Shown piece by piece: positions 25,981 through 38,090 of a DNA stretch of 64,000 nucleotides. The position numbers and the translations under genes are program-made. The stretch comes from Aphelenchoides besseyi (lineage: Eukaryota; Nematoda; Chromadorea; Rhabditida; Aphelenchoididae). Location of the stretch: positions 1,674,001 through 1,738,000 of the forward strand of contig JAMPIQ010000001.1 in NCBI GenBank assembly GCA_024699855.1. The letters run 5' to 3'. The notes under the pieces are model-generated. The model was not told the origin of the DNA and made no database searches. It saw nothing but the letters and a program-made list of their open reading frames with translations. The stretch's first letter is position 1; each line of letters opens with the position of its first letter.

Positions 25981-26664
25981 ATGGGCAACAAGCAGTCTTA
26001 TGCGCTAAGCGATGCGACTCCGAGATCTGGAAAACATGGAGAAGTTGCTCATACTGTCGACCCATCAGTTGAAAGCGAACCGATTCCCGTGCGTTTAAAG
26101 TCATCAACTTCAACGGTTTCGACTCCGATTGCTACGACTTCCAAAACGTTTGCTTCTCCGGTTGTAACTCTTGAGCAACCAACTACTAATGTTCGGGCTG
26201 CTGTTCCGTCTATAAAGCCAACTAACGTTTCTTCTTCTGTGTCGGATGTCGTGGTTCCAATTGAGCATTTGACTCTACAACGGGATTTACCTTATTGTTT
26301 GTTGGAATACCAGAGACCGCCAATGATGCTCAAATCCCTTGTTGTTGAAAAGCCATCCGACATTTTGGTGCGTGATGACGAGTTTTTGGAGTGCGTCTAC
26401 GTTCACAACAGCTCCAATCCGCCAATTACCCACTACGATGAACAGAAGCAGGTGGTACCGGTTTACAGCGATGAGCATAATCTTCAGCCAATTGAGACGT
26501 CTACAAATTCCGATTATTCCGATTCGTCATCTTCGTGTCATTGTTCACGTCCATTGACTCCGACTGATACGATGCCCGGTCCCACTACCCACATCATTGT
26601 ACCTTCAGTGCTGGTCATTCAAGAACACGAACTCTATCGAACACGCCAAATGGACGAACTTTGA
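25981..26664 (+). CDS. orphan protein with N-myristoylation-type start
   Basis: A single exon encodes 227 residues. The N-terminus MGNKQSYA has Gly2 and Ser6, the pattern recognised by N-myristoyltransferase, suggesting membrane tethering. The body is Ser/Thr/Pro/Val-rich and low-complexity, with a more conserved-looking core (LPYCLLEYQRPPMMLKSLVV, DDEFLECVYVHNSSNPP) and a Ser-rich patch (SDYSDSSSSCHCSRPLTPTD). No domain was recognised. TTTCAG ends four bases before the ATG. AATAAA at 26742-26747 ends the gene, and the next ATG follows 87 nt later, so it is probably the first gene of a two-gene operon. Confidence 0.65.
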   Translation: MGNKQSYALSDATPRSGKHGEVAHTVDPSVESEPIPVRLKSSTSTVSTPIATTSKTFASPVVTLEQPTTNVRAAVPSIKPTNVSSSVSDVVVPIEHLTLQRDLPYCLLEYQRPPMMLKSLVVEKPSDILVRDDEFLECVYVHNSSNPPITHYDEQKQVVPVYSDEHNLQPIETSTNSDYSDSSSSCHCSRPLTPTDTMPGPTTHIIVPSVLVIQEHELYRTRQMDEL

Positions 26665-26741
26665 CTCAAAATGTCTCTCACATAATACGCAATTCATTAG
26701 CTTGCACAAATATTTATCCAGTTGTTAAGTGTCTTGTAGCT

Positions 26742-26747
26742 AATAAA
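26742..26747 (+). terminator. poly(A) signal between two operon-like genes
   Basis: AATAAA lies 77 nt after the stop of the upstream gene and 87 nt before the ATG at 26835, which directly follows a TTCCAG acceptor. This spacing is typical of nematode operons resolved by trans-splicing. Confidence 0.6.
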
Positions 26748-26834
26748 TGTCCTCGAGTACTTTTTACACGTTGAAATTCGACCCTTCAGACGATAAGCGG
26801 CCGCGTTCTTTGGGCGTCAAATCATTTGTTCCAG

Positions 26835-28459
26835 ATGTTTTACTCGAGGTTTAGTGTATTAATTTTGTTACCGTCTTCAATTAAATCACAACTCTGCAAC
26901 CCGAAACCCTTGGTTTTTCCTCCCATTCAGTTCAACGACTTGAGACCCGAAAAACCGATTCCTCCATATCGAAGCGGCCTTTGGTTGACTGCTGCTCCGG
27001 CTGATATTCGATTGGGTAAGTAAGCAGAATGATTACTAGACAGTTTCTATTATAGAATACAATCTATGGCGGTTGGAAGCTATTCGACGGCTGTGGGAAG
27101 AACGTTCAAGTCATCCGTGTACTCCGATTGTTCATATTCGAGTTTGTTCGTAATCAACTTTCTAAGCATTGATTTCATTATAGGCACCGGGGTTTCCAGA
27201 CGTTGATTTTGTTTTCAAAAATGAGTCTTCGGCTGCATTTCCATCATCCGCTTGGCGATCAGCATGGCGATTGATTATGACTGCCGTACTTGATGGAGTA
27301 GTCAACAGCGATTCGAAGGTTGTAGACGCATCTTCTGGAAACATGGCAATTGCACAGGCACATTTGATTCGATTAATAGGCCTTGACTTTACGGCTGTCG
27401 TGCCTTCGAATCTCGATCTGATACGACTGCTGATTCTGCAAACGTTTGGAGTGCGTGTTATACAAACCGATTTGAAAGCGTTGAGATCTCGAGCAGCCGA
27501 TTTAGCTGCCAGCTTTGATGGCGGCGTTTTTCTCGATCATTTCACAAACGGAAGACGTGGTTACGATTTGGAAGAAGGTTGTTGTTTCATTTTGATTGTT
27601 GATCTTTGTTTAGGTACTTGTTTTCAACGTGGTAGTAGTGTTTTTAATGAACTGATCGCTCAATTGGGTGCTGAGATTCGAAATGGAAACGGCCAACCAG
27701 TAGCTCCGGATTATTTCGTTCACACTGCTGAATCAGGTGCTTTTCAAAAGCTTAGAACTTTAAATTAGGTTTAGGTTCAACGCTATCTGCTGTTGGGAAC
27801 TTTGTTAGCAAGAACGGAATTCAAACAAAGGTTGTTTTGGCGGACTCCGAGTTTTCATCGTATTTCGATTTTGTTGCGTACGGAAAGTTCACAAACGAAA
27901 CCGCCGAATCGTTGTGGGTGGAGCCGGGAATTGGAATGGGTTATTGTTACGGTGATCCGTTAATCGTTGATGTAACAACCAGGTAATCGAAGTCTAAAAG
28001 CTAACTAACATCTATTTTAGTCTGAATCCATTGGTCATTGATCGTGCTGTGAAGGTTCCAGATCTGGCAACCGTAGCAGCAATGCGTTTTCTTTTGACTA
28101 TTGGAATACGAGCAGGTTCATCTACAGCTCTCAGTTTTGTGTCCGCGCTTTCAATTGCTGCTAGAGAAAAGTAATGTGAAGGAATATGGCAACTCATTGC
28201 ACAATTTAGACGCCCATTTCGACAATATCCACTTCGAATTGCGATGCTCATAAACGAAAGTGGTGCATTCTATGCTTCAACTTTGTATAACACAAGTTAC
28301 ATAAACGAAAAGATGGGCGATTTGGGCGGAATGAACACGACAAACTGTTGGTATGGAGTGATCGTTCGAGCTTTTCGAAGTGGTGGAGATCCATTAGTCA
28401 TGGGCTTCAATGAATGCATTTTGCCCGTTCAACATGATCTACTGGACACTTTAGTTTAG
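26835..28459 (+). CDS. secreted cysteine-synthase-fold (PALP) protein, predicted inactive
   Basis: The ATG (26835) follows an acceptor TTCCAG. The N-terminus MFYSRFSVLILLPSSIKSQL looks like a signal peptide. Exons joined by eye give a fold-type II PLP-enzyme sequence resembling cysteine synthase / CBS: VVDASSGNMAIAQAHLIRL (asparagine loop), AVVPSNLDLIRLLILQTFGV, AESGLGSTLSAVGNF (phosphate-loop position), GIGMGYCYGDPLI, and TIGIRAGSSTALSFVSAL (C-terminal serine loop). At the position of the invariant S-x-K-x-R Schiff-base lysine the protein reads FPSSAWRSAW, which aligns without gaps and puts Ala in place of Lys. Loss of PLP catalysis is therefore predicted. Asn-x-Ser/Thr sequons (NTSY, NTTN) fit a secreted protein. 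It may be a binding or signalling pseudoenzyme. AATAAA is at 28495-28500. Confidence 0.75.
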
Positions 28460-28527
28460 AGTTGTTTAATCTCATGTACATAAAAAATTGTTAAAATAAA
28501 AAGAAATGTTGAAGTGAGCAATCAAAA

Positions 28528-31500
28528 TTATGAGTTTGTGGCACTTTCTTGTTCGATTTCGCGTTGGGCCGAAGAGATCTTATTTCGGTTTTTTGGTGTT
28601 TCTTCACCTATTTTCTCGGCGAACATTCGCATCTTGTCACGAAAACCCAAATTGGAGCCATCGACCTGAAAACACGAACTTCGTTTCACTCATGTATTCG
28701 ACTACTGACCACTGCTTTCAGAGTTTTGGCTTGAATCTCGTTCAGTCGTCGTGTTCGTGGATCGTTGTTGTAAATTTCGTGGTTGCCGAGAATTTGGGTT
28801 CGTGGCTCCGTTTCTTCTTCATCGTCCGCATTCTCGTTGCTGGTGCTCGAACGTACGAGTGTTGAAGTTTGAGGAGGATCGACGGAACGTGGCGATTCGC
28901 TTGCGTTGCTTGAGGTGCTTGTGTGACCGTTTTCCTTCAATTCATCAGCCGACAATTCTGCCGCAAACTGAACTTTCTTTTTGATTCTTTCGTCGGGCGA
29001 TGGATTATTTCTGTAATTGCAAGTTCAGCTTCGATTTGTTGTAAACGAACATACCGCTCGTTGAGTGCGCTGTCCAAACCGTTGGCCGTCTTCTCCAACA
29101 GTTCGATCTGCTTCATAAAACCGTCTTGATGTTTGCTTAAACTATTCGATTGTCGATCTCGAAGGCTACCGGACTCAGCAAATCGATTTCCCATTTCATT
29201 CAGAAACGGTAAAGTTGGTTGGTTTCGATAGTGTTGATTCGGCGACTGATAAGACGAAGGCGAATACGATGATTGTTGGATAGTTGGACGAGAAATCGGC
29301 GGAATCGGAGATTCGTTTGGCTGTTCGCTTTCTTTTCGTCGATAACCAGTCAAACCATCAGTGGTTTTCGGTGAATCGGCAGGCACATTGTTGTTGTTGT
29401 TGAAAAGCGGGGCGGATCGTCGGCCAGAAGCAGAAAACGAAGGTTGGAATGGACGCTAAAATTACGAATAACAAAGGCCTTAATATAGAAACCTAACCAT
29501 TGGTTGGATTTTCGAGACGGATTTCGAAATTGGTGGAATGGATGTTTGCGACATTGAGGCAAATGGCACACTACTCGACGATCGACTCGTCAATAGTGAT
29601 CCGTATTGAGGCAGAGGTTCAGATACAACAGAAGCCTTTGGAGCTGAAGGCGGACGATCGGGTTGAACGACTTGTGGTCGATGTGTTGAGCGGTAACGAG
29701 CAGGAAGACGTTGACTTTGTAAACTCAACGAGTTGATTGACATTGTGTCGGCCTCAAAATGATAGTTGAAGGAATTCGAGTTTCAAATTTCTTACCTGTG
29801 AATACAACTCGGATGCCGATGCTGAGCGATTGTGTCGCGCCAATTCGGTCGCTGAAATGCTCGGTGGTATCTGTTGACGAATCGGAACATTTGGAATTGT
29901 TTGACGAATGAAATTTGTGTTTCGTAGCCATGTATCCATCCCGTTGAACAGTGCGGCGTTCTTCGCGACCTCAAATTGAACTATGCATCCGGATTCGGCA
30001 ATTCGTTTTGCTGCAACTTCTTGACTGACATTGATCAGTGGTCGTTGATTGACACTCAACAACTGATCTCCAGTCTCAAGATTTCCATTCAAAAAAGCGG
30101 GTGATCCTTCAATCACTTTCTTGACATAGATACTCAAATAGCGATCTCCCGCTGCTTGAGCCGCAACAATACTCAAACCAAAACCAGTGCCTTCGGGTCG
30201 TTGCAATTGAACAAAAACTCGACGTGGAGTGCCGCCTTCCATCGGGTATTGTCGACCGGAACTTAATGGCGAGATTTCGGCCGCATATCGTGGCTTTTGA
30301 ACGGCGGCATAATCGTCGGCACCGTACGATGAGTTCCAGTTTGTAGTAGCATAAATGTCCGCACCATCTGTTGGTATAAAACGACAGATTCCTAAACATG
30401 AAAATAACACAAAAACGGAAAAAAACCTTACCACGTTGTTGGAGATTCGAAATAAACTGTATCAAAGTTGTTGGTATTCCACGAAGACTTTCAATAAGGT
30501 AGCCATCAACTGGAAAATGAAGTGGTTCATCTAATTGTGCAGTTTCTTCCAATTTCAAAAGCACTCCTTCGTCCATTAGCGTTTGATCGGCTTGGTCACG
30601 AGCCAAATGAACGACGTTTTGAATCAGATCGTTGGTAATTGGTTGTTCGGTTGGTTCACGTCGATAGCATTTGAGTAGATACTCGACTTGAATGCTGTTT
30701 AGTCGATAGCAGGTTGCCGCAACGCTTGCAAATTGATCCATAGTTTTGGGCGTAACAAGCAGATTAACAGCCTGAGTTATTCGATCCAAATGACATTCAG
30801 CCGGATATTCCAGTCCGTGTCTGATTGACCAATTGAAAACTTCGTGTAGTCGTTCACGTAACAAGTGGCCAAACGCTCTGGTGATGTGTTGACTGCCTAA
30901 AAAAACGAGCTTACTAGTCTTCAGCTTTCGAGTTCGCTTACCTGCTGGAGATATAAGCCAATTGAATGCATAGGCGTTGATGAAGTGCAAAAGATGAGAG
31001 AATGCTTGAATTATAAGTGAGGCATTCAGTTTCATAGTTCGACATAGTCGGATGCTTTCGTTCAAGAATCCAATGGTGCCACGAACAGCATCGTAGTTTT
31101 GCAGACTAGTATCCAAGAAGTGAATCATCGACTCTTGCAATTCGAATTTACAACTCTCGACATAAAGTTTGAAACATTCGCTGACAATTCGCATCAATTT
31201 TGATTGTAAATGAACACCTGTTGCGGCATTCAAATCGGAATCCGTTTTGATCACGTGAAGAAATTCGCTCAAATTCGCGAGCCAAAACAATTGAACTGCA
31301 CGATTATATGCATTGACCTGAAATCAACAGTCAATGTAGAAAATTCGGAAGTGAATTACATGGACGAAATGACAAATACGATCAACGGTCGTATTGACGA
31401 AATTGGAGACATCGTGCAAATTCGGATTGATCGCCGGACGTGCGTGAGTAATCAGACGATGTCGACAGACCATGTAGAAACAGAATGCCGGAGTCAACGG

Positions 31501-33924
31501 GAAATCCACGTCGGTGATCTGCAGTCGATCCACCAACTCATGTAGAAAACATTCTTCTGCCACTGAAATCGAATTCGAACTATTTTGTCATCTAGTTTCC
31601 ATACCATGATCGGGCAGCTCCAACAATCCGGTTAAGGTCATTGCGGTGGATGGTCGTGATACCGAGACTACTGCGTCGCTGGCCGCATCGAATTGAGTTG
31701 CATCATAGATGGGTTCCCTGTAATCGTTAGTCTCAGCAAAGCGATTCCTCATGACCTTCAACTCACCGCTGTTTTTCAACGTCCGAGAATTGTTTTTGTT
31801 CCAATTGACTCTACAATAGAAATAAGCAATAAGAATTAAAGATTGGAACGTGGGAGTGTCGGTCAATCGGCAAAAGTTCGCAATACGCGGAAACACGCCC
31901 GTCAATATGCACTTGATCCGTCGATGGATTGTCAAGTTTCTTGTGAGTTCTCCCCTCACTCACACACACAAACAACACACTTTGAGCGCGGTACTTATGA
32001 GCAAATTTGATCCGAGAAGACGCAGAGAATTCCTGAGATTGTCGCAAAGGTCAAAAATGCGCATTCGATTGGTTGCGAGCCGCACACAAAACGCCCGATA
32101 CAAGCAGTCGCCGGGGGTACCCTTACCAAACTTCGGCTGAAGACGAAAGCAAACGCGCTTGACAGTCGAATCACATCTTGATCACGCAAACGAGCGGGAC
32201 CGCGGATTAGACGATCGTTGAGTTGCACGTCGGAGTTGTCAACCGGTGTCAATGTCACTCCCTCTTCGTTTAGTACTACGGCACAGTGTCGCGGTCGAAT
32301 CAGATTGGATCGGAGCTGTAAAGCGGTTTCCGTTTGGTTTGCTTATCGACTAAGAAACTTACGATTAAACCGTCATTCGCCGTATCGGAACCAATATAAT
32401 TGACTCCCGGTTTCAATAAAAACTCTCGTTGAGATCCTACGAACAGATGATCAAATTAAGAATTCGAAAGTTACCGTTTGATTGTAAAGCAATAAGAGCA
32501 GGATCCTCAACGATGTGATGACGAGCAGTTTCGGGAAACTCCGTCGACGACAATTGCCGTCCATGAGGGCGTCGACGAATGGCAAACAAGGTTTCCACTC
32601 CACGGGTCATGTTACGCGCCAAACAGTCGAGTGGTGACTCTTGATCGTGAAGACAACGCTCTTGATGTTGTCCGATGGTTTTGAGATCGGTGAGTGAACG
32701 AGTGACAACGCTGTTTGGATCGGCAAACGTTATCTAAAACAACAAAATGATAAGTGAAAAAGGAATCTCGGCGCTTAGTGGTCTTATCGTAGGCAAACAA
32801 GCGGGTTTTTTGGAAGATTATTTTCGTAAACATTCTGTTTGTCTTTTCCACGTTCTTTTACCTCAAAAAGCACAAAGTCGTGCGAGTTCTCGTGAGCCAA
32901 ATCGTATTTCTGCAACGTTTCGACAACAATCTTCGCGGCCGTATCCGTTACTCCAACCAACAACGTGACGTACGGCCGATTCGGCACCAACTCTTCGCCG
33001 TAGATTTTCAAACCACCACCTAAAAATAACCGGAATTTCCAAGTAGAAAGCAAATACAAACCGTTAGAGCCGTTGAATCCGATTTCTTCCAATTTCGATT
33101 GTAACTTTTTTTCTCGTCGTTTCTTCATCACCTGAGAATTGGACTTTTTTTCTTATTTGAACTCAAAACCCACTGATTCCGGATTCGATATCGTACGACT
33201 GAACTGATTACTGTACGGCACTTCTTCGTAGATCTCGCGATTGATTTCATCGTAATGTCCGGTATCACCTGCAATCAATCAAACTTTGAACCACACCTTT
33301 GGAGTAATCGAAACTCACTGGCGAGCTCATCTTTCGGTTCTTTGACTTTCAGTTTTTTGTCGCGTTTAGAGAAACGTTTTTGATTCCTTTTCAAATTTGC
33401 GCCCGTCGAATCAAATTGCAATGCCTTAAAAGAAACATAAAACAAACAAAGAAACTGCGGACTTACGGAAAGGGGTAGGTACTGGGAAGCAGCATTCGAA
33501 CGAAACAGAAATCGACCTTCTCGATCTTCCGTGTGCCAAGTCAATTGAACCAAAAGCGGATGTTCGTCGGGAGATAGTCGTCGTTCTTCGTTGTTCTCGT
33601 GAATCTCCCAAATCGAATACTCCTGATCGGTTAGCATCTTGATGTCGGGATGAAACTTCTCGATTAATGCATCGATCATCTGAGTTGTGGTCGCTGAGCT
33701 GGAAACTCGAATGCATTTGGTTGAGACCTTTTCGCCCGGCTCTTTATAGTAGAATCGCATAACACCGTAGAATTCGAGATTCTGAAAATTTGGCCAACTG
33801 CACAAACACGTCGTGAATGACTTACCTCATCAGGTTCACTCAAATTGAATAAATCCAAACGATTCTCGTTCCATTGATTAATCAATTGACAAAGCTGTTG
33901 ACGAGAAGTAAAATTCGAATTCAT
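28528..33924 (-). CDS. afd-1: Afadin/canoe orthologue (AFD-1)
   Basis: This junctional scaffold links Ras/Rap GTPases and nectin/cadherin-catenin complexes to actin. Domains in order: N-terminal LINQWNENRLDLFNLSEPDE; Ras-association domain 1 (LEFYGVMRFYYKEPGEKVST, near 33480-33800); Ras-association domain 2 (GGLKIYGEELVPNRPYVTLL, 32700-33020); FHA (FLLKPGVNYIGSDTANDG, RPRHCAVVLNEEG; 32150-32440); dilute (DIL) domain (30450-31600, QAFSHLLHFINAYAFNWLIS); PDZ (VQLQRPEGTGFGLSIVAAQA, 29980-30230); then a Ser/Pro/Gln-rich tail with a poly-Asn run near 29390. The last exon is reached through a 44-nt intron (GTCAGT...TTTCAG) and ends QESATNS before TAA at 28528-28530. Start chosen at the Met preceding NSNFTSRQQ; a longer upstream frame to 34065 looks non-coding. 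The 3' end faces the preceding gene at 68 bp. Confidence 0.92.
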
Positions 33925-36712
33925 TTCGATTTGCCAACGAATTTCGTCAACCAAGAAAAAGTGATTTGACGCGCAATCAACAAGCGGAAGAAGACATGCC
34001 ACCGCGAACGACGTCGCTTGTTTCTCTCTCCTCTCTCTCAGTTCAACCAATTCGCTGCGACCCAATCTTAACTCAGAGGTGGCTGACGACCTCCAACGCT
34101 ACGATGGACCGCGCTGGTCATTCATCGCACTTGTTGGTTGGGGACTAGCACCTCACTTGTCAACGATGCGTCGATTGTGTAAGAAAAAAAACACTTGCGA
34201 ACATAACACTCGAGAAAACGTAATCAGTCAATAGCTCCGGTTTCAAACACCAAAAAGATCTTCTGGATTTGTGATTGCACCGTAAACTCGAAATCGATCG
34301 GAGATTCGCAACTTATCGCAAACCATCTTCTCAAAATTGTTTTCAATTGCTGATTGACGCGCCATTTTTCAAGGCCAATCAACGGGATTTCTCGGCGTCG
34401 TGTGAGAACAGTGGTTAGTCAGAAGTGGATGGTTTCGGGAATCAAGTGTTTTCGCGAATTCTTTTTTAACGTGGTGTGCGCAAAAACGAGCATTTTTGTT
34501 CGTGAAAGTTCTTGTCCCAGTAGTTCACTTCCGGTCCCTCTTCTGTTCGCTGCGTGATACTCACGATGCGAAAAGCGTACGGTCGACATTTTGGAGTCGG
34601 TATTTCGCCTTTGAGTCCGAAGGTGTTGAATGGACCACGGCCAATTGGAATCGTTCCACGGGGTCCTCGACGTTTTGTTTCGCTCTTTGTTCGATGCCGC
34701 ATTTTGTATTCAATTTTTTCGGCTGTTTGAAAAGTGCCGCGAATTTTGCGGTTTGGAATCCGATCGAATTGCGCGTTCGCATTGAAAATTCAAAAAATTT
34801 TTCGTCCAGCTGCCTGCGCGTTTGGCGTCCTTTCCGAATCGGTCGTGTCGCTTTTGAACAACTGAGGCGGCACTTTTTGCCATTTGCCTTGCGCGGCGTC
34901 TCGTTCTTCCTGTCCCCCCCCGCCTTCCAAAGTGGCATGAGGCGCGCTGATCGCGATTGTTGGCGTTCTTTTTTCCTCGTTTGGCGTCAGTTGAACCGAC
35001 GCGGAAAGGCGGTGATTTCGGCGTCCCCAAAAAGGCTGCGCCGCGTTTTGGTTGCGGTTAACATCAGGGGATTCGCGTTATTAAACTGCGTCGATCAACA
35101 CAAAAAAGCCGGCACCGTCCTCATCGGAACGTTCGAGTCGACAATAAGCGTAACTGATAGCTGAACGGAGACGCCTTTTCGGGACTCAATCAAACGGCGC
35201 GATTTTCGTTAACCAGAAAAAACAGTTCGCGACAGCGTTTTTTGCCACCGCGTTCCATCGAGTTTCTTCTTCGCGATGCCCTCCCGTTTTTTGGGGTTGT
35301 CAATTCAAGAAGTGATGAATGACAACGATGCGCCACTGCTACTTCTGCGTTTGTTTCTTCTTTTGCAGGCGTGAACGATTGCGTCCAAAAACGGCACACT
35401 TCGTTTTGGAAGTTGCAAGAAAAAGGTGCGAATTTAACCGCACACTTATGCATCATACTTTCTCTTCTTTTTTCTACTCCAACACTCCCACCTTTCGCAG
35501 TTCGAAACTGATAAGAAGCTACGACACTCCAGCAACGTTCACTCTCGACTTGTAAACGCCAATCGGCCAGAAGCTGCTCATTTCGCTCGAGCGTTGCTGT
35601 CAGTTTGTTGTCGTCTTCGAGGAAAAGCCGTTGAACAAACTGATATTCTAATCCCTTTTTTGATTAGTCATCTTCTTCACTTATCTTTTACTGGTCCTCA
35701 AACGGCGACGTCGATGACAAAGCCGCCCGTTCGAGGTTGATTGCGAATATCCTCGGTCCTAAAAGGCTGCGGGGCAGTTCGGCAAAGATCAAAACGAAAA
35801 AAGAGTTTGCGAACGGTGGTAACCGAAAATCGCCGGTCGTTGTGGTTCCAATTTTTTCCCCGTTCGCTCCAATTTGCGACGCCATCTCCCGCTTTTCATC
35901 AGCAACTGCCGACACAATTGAGGCATTTGCTTTCGCGCGTGTTCTCACGTTTTCTTTTTATTGCCGCGGTTGTTGTCGAGGATCAAAAGCGTTTGGCCGA
36001 CAACCACTCGTATGGTTTTTTAATTTCTATCCCGTTTGGCCAAATTAATTTCCAGCAAAGTCGGACATTCGAGCTGCCCCTTGATCGGCAAGCGGCCAGC
36101 CGTTTGGCTTCTTGTCAATGCGGTGAAGAAAAGTGTGAGACTCAGGTTGAGGGCAGAAGATCTGAGCCGGCGATCTGACGTTTTCGATCGAAATGGCGGC
36201 ATCGCAAAGTCGCTCGAGTTTCCATTTTTGGGGGGCCGGGAATTGAACCAATAGAACTCATTGACGAATACGATTAGCCGAGAGATCTACACATTTGCGT
36301 CTCTAATTGGATGAACGTTCTTTGCGTATTTTCAACCGTTTTTGTCTGCAAACAATCTGAAGGCGCCGTTAATCTGGTCTCGGATTTGACAAATTGCCAT
36401 AGTCCCGCCCATTCTCGACCATTTGCTCAACGCACGTGTACGAAAACGATCAAGGATCGTAGTCAAACTTTTTCGATTTCATTTCGTGGCGTTCAATCGT
36501 GTGATGAAGAAAAATGGCGCCAAAATTTTCGTTTTGCCATTTTCGTTCCTTTTTCTCACGCCTTCGATTGCACAGACTTCGCTGATCGTTAAGCGACCCG
36601 TTGTTATTTCGTTTTATGTGCCCAACGATTGATTGCACTGTTTTCAGGCAAAGTGCGCTGCCAAATGTGCTGAGGCCTCCGATCGAATAACTCGCATACA
36701 TCGACTTTTGCT
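33925..36712. other. long intergenic region between afd-1 and pop-1
   Basis: About 2.8 kb lies between divergent genes and presumably holds both promoters. It is locally G+C-rich with many TTCG/CGAA words, which produce long overlapping open frames on both strands; the longest is 222 codons on plus, 34496-35164. None resembles a protein. An acceptor TTTTCAG ends at 36647, 65 nt upstream of the pop-1 ATG, so a leader intron or trans-splice site is likely. Confidence 0.5.
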
Positions 36713-38090
36713 ATGAGTTCGGTGACATCCGACAACGATGCTGACGAGGTGAAGGTGTTTCGAAAAAAGGACAACGACGAACTCGACAGCGCGGACCTCG
36801 ACAGCACAGATCTCGACAACGGGCATTCCTCGAAACAACTCAACGAAGACAAGAAGGATGTTGCGTGCGAAATCGACTTGGAAACGGCCGTTGCCAGTAA
36901 TCCGTGCAATCAAAACGTGATCTTCAATCCCAATAACTTGAAAAGCTTTTTCTGTCCCTCTGTAATGTCTTCGGCTTTGCTGGTGTGTTGTTTCGATGCT
37001 TGAATCGAACTGATTTGAATGGTTTTAGAATGCTGCCATTTTGTCATCGCCGCACTACTCCCCCAATATTTGGAACCCATCGCAAATTCTGAGTCCACAT
37101 TTCGGCGCACTCAACTTGTGTTCACCGCAGTACAATCATCCGAGTGCCTTCATGCCACCGCAGATGTTGGCCGGTTACCGACCGCCGTTCTTTCCGCAGC
37201 CGTTTCGCGGTACTCCAATTCAATTACCGCAACTTCCGACCGCCTCGCAAAATGCATCCTCGCCGTCGAATCACACACCGAAACGTGAGCGAATGCATCG
37301 AGAAAAACGGGACAAAGATCACATCAAGAAACCGTGCAACGCGTTTATGCTCTTCATGAAGGAGAATCGATCCAAGTTTTCCAACGAGTACAAAGTGAAG
37401 CAGAGCTCGGAGTTGAACAAAGAGATGGGCAAAGCGTGGCACGATCTACCCAAACTGGAGCAGGACAAGTACTTCGAGAAGGCGAAGAAAGCGAAGGAAG
37501 AACATACCAAACTCTACCCGAATTGGAGTGCTCGAGAGAACTACGCAATCAATAAGAAGAAGCGCAAGAAGCGAGAACGTTCGATTGGTAAGTTTATCCA
37601 TATCGGGGCTTATCATTCGGTTTACATTAATCTATGCGTTGCTTTGTTGTTGCAAAAAATCAGCTAGAAAAAAATGATTATACTTGCACGTAATTGGGAC
37701 CTCTTAATTGGCCATCCAATTCATTAGAAGGGAGTGAAAGTGCAGACAACAGAAATAGCAACAGTTTGCGTATTTTGATCCCGCTGGGAAGATGGTCGGA
37801 TTTGCCCCCTCGGCCAAATTTATTAATTTGAGGACTTAACCAAGGATTAACACTCATTTATTGCAGATCCAAACAACGAAAACAACGAAATGAAAAAATG
37901 TCGTGCACGGTGAGTTCAAATCGAAAACCCTTAAAAGATTAGGAAAAGAACACTTTCTGATCATTGAATTGTTGTCGAAGATTATCGTGTTAATTTGATT
38001 ATTTTTAGATTCGGAATCGAGCGTCAGGATATGTGGTGCAAGTCGTGCAGACGCAAGAAACGATGCGAGAATGCGCCTCTGTTACCGTAA
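36713..38090 (+). CDS. pop-1: TCF/LEF transcription factor POP-1
   Basis: This is the nuclear effector of Wnt/beta-catenin signalling. The N-terminus carries an acidic beta-catenin-binding region (DEVKVFRKKDNDELDSAD), followed by a Pro/Ser/Asn-rich middle. The HMG box begins HIKKPCNAFMLFMKENRSKF and runs to LYPNWSARENYAINKKKRKK, matching the TCF-type box and its basic tail. Two further short exons encode a C-clamp: KKCRARFGIERQDMWCKSC then RRKKRCENAPLLP, with all four zinc cysteines. The stop follows 18 residues after the second CxxC cysteine, so the protein ends almost immediately after the C-clamp. Introns: about 46 nt after SSALL, a longer one after RERSI (about 37588-37866), and about 100 nt inside the C-clamp. 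AATAAA at 38209-38214. Confidence 0.93.

Noticed and set aside
34496..35164. 222-codon plus-strand open frame upstream of pop-1
   Set aside because: Overlapped by long frames on the minus strand, rich in Phe/Arg/Ser from TTCG-type word bias, no domain pattern, no plausible splice or start context.
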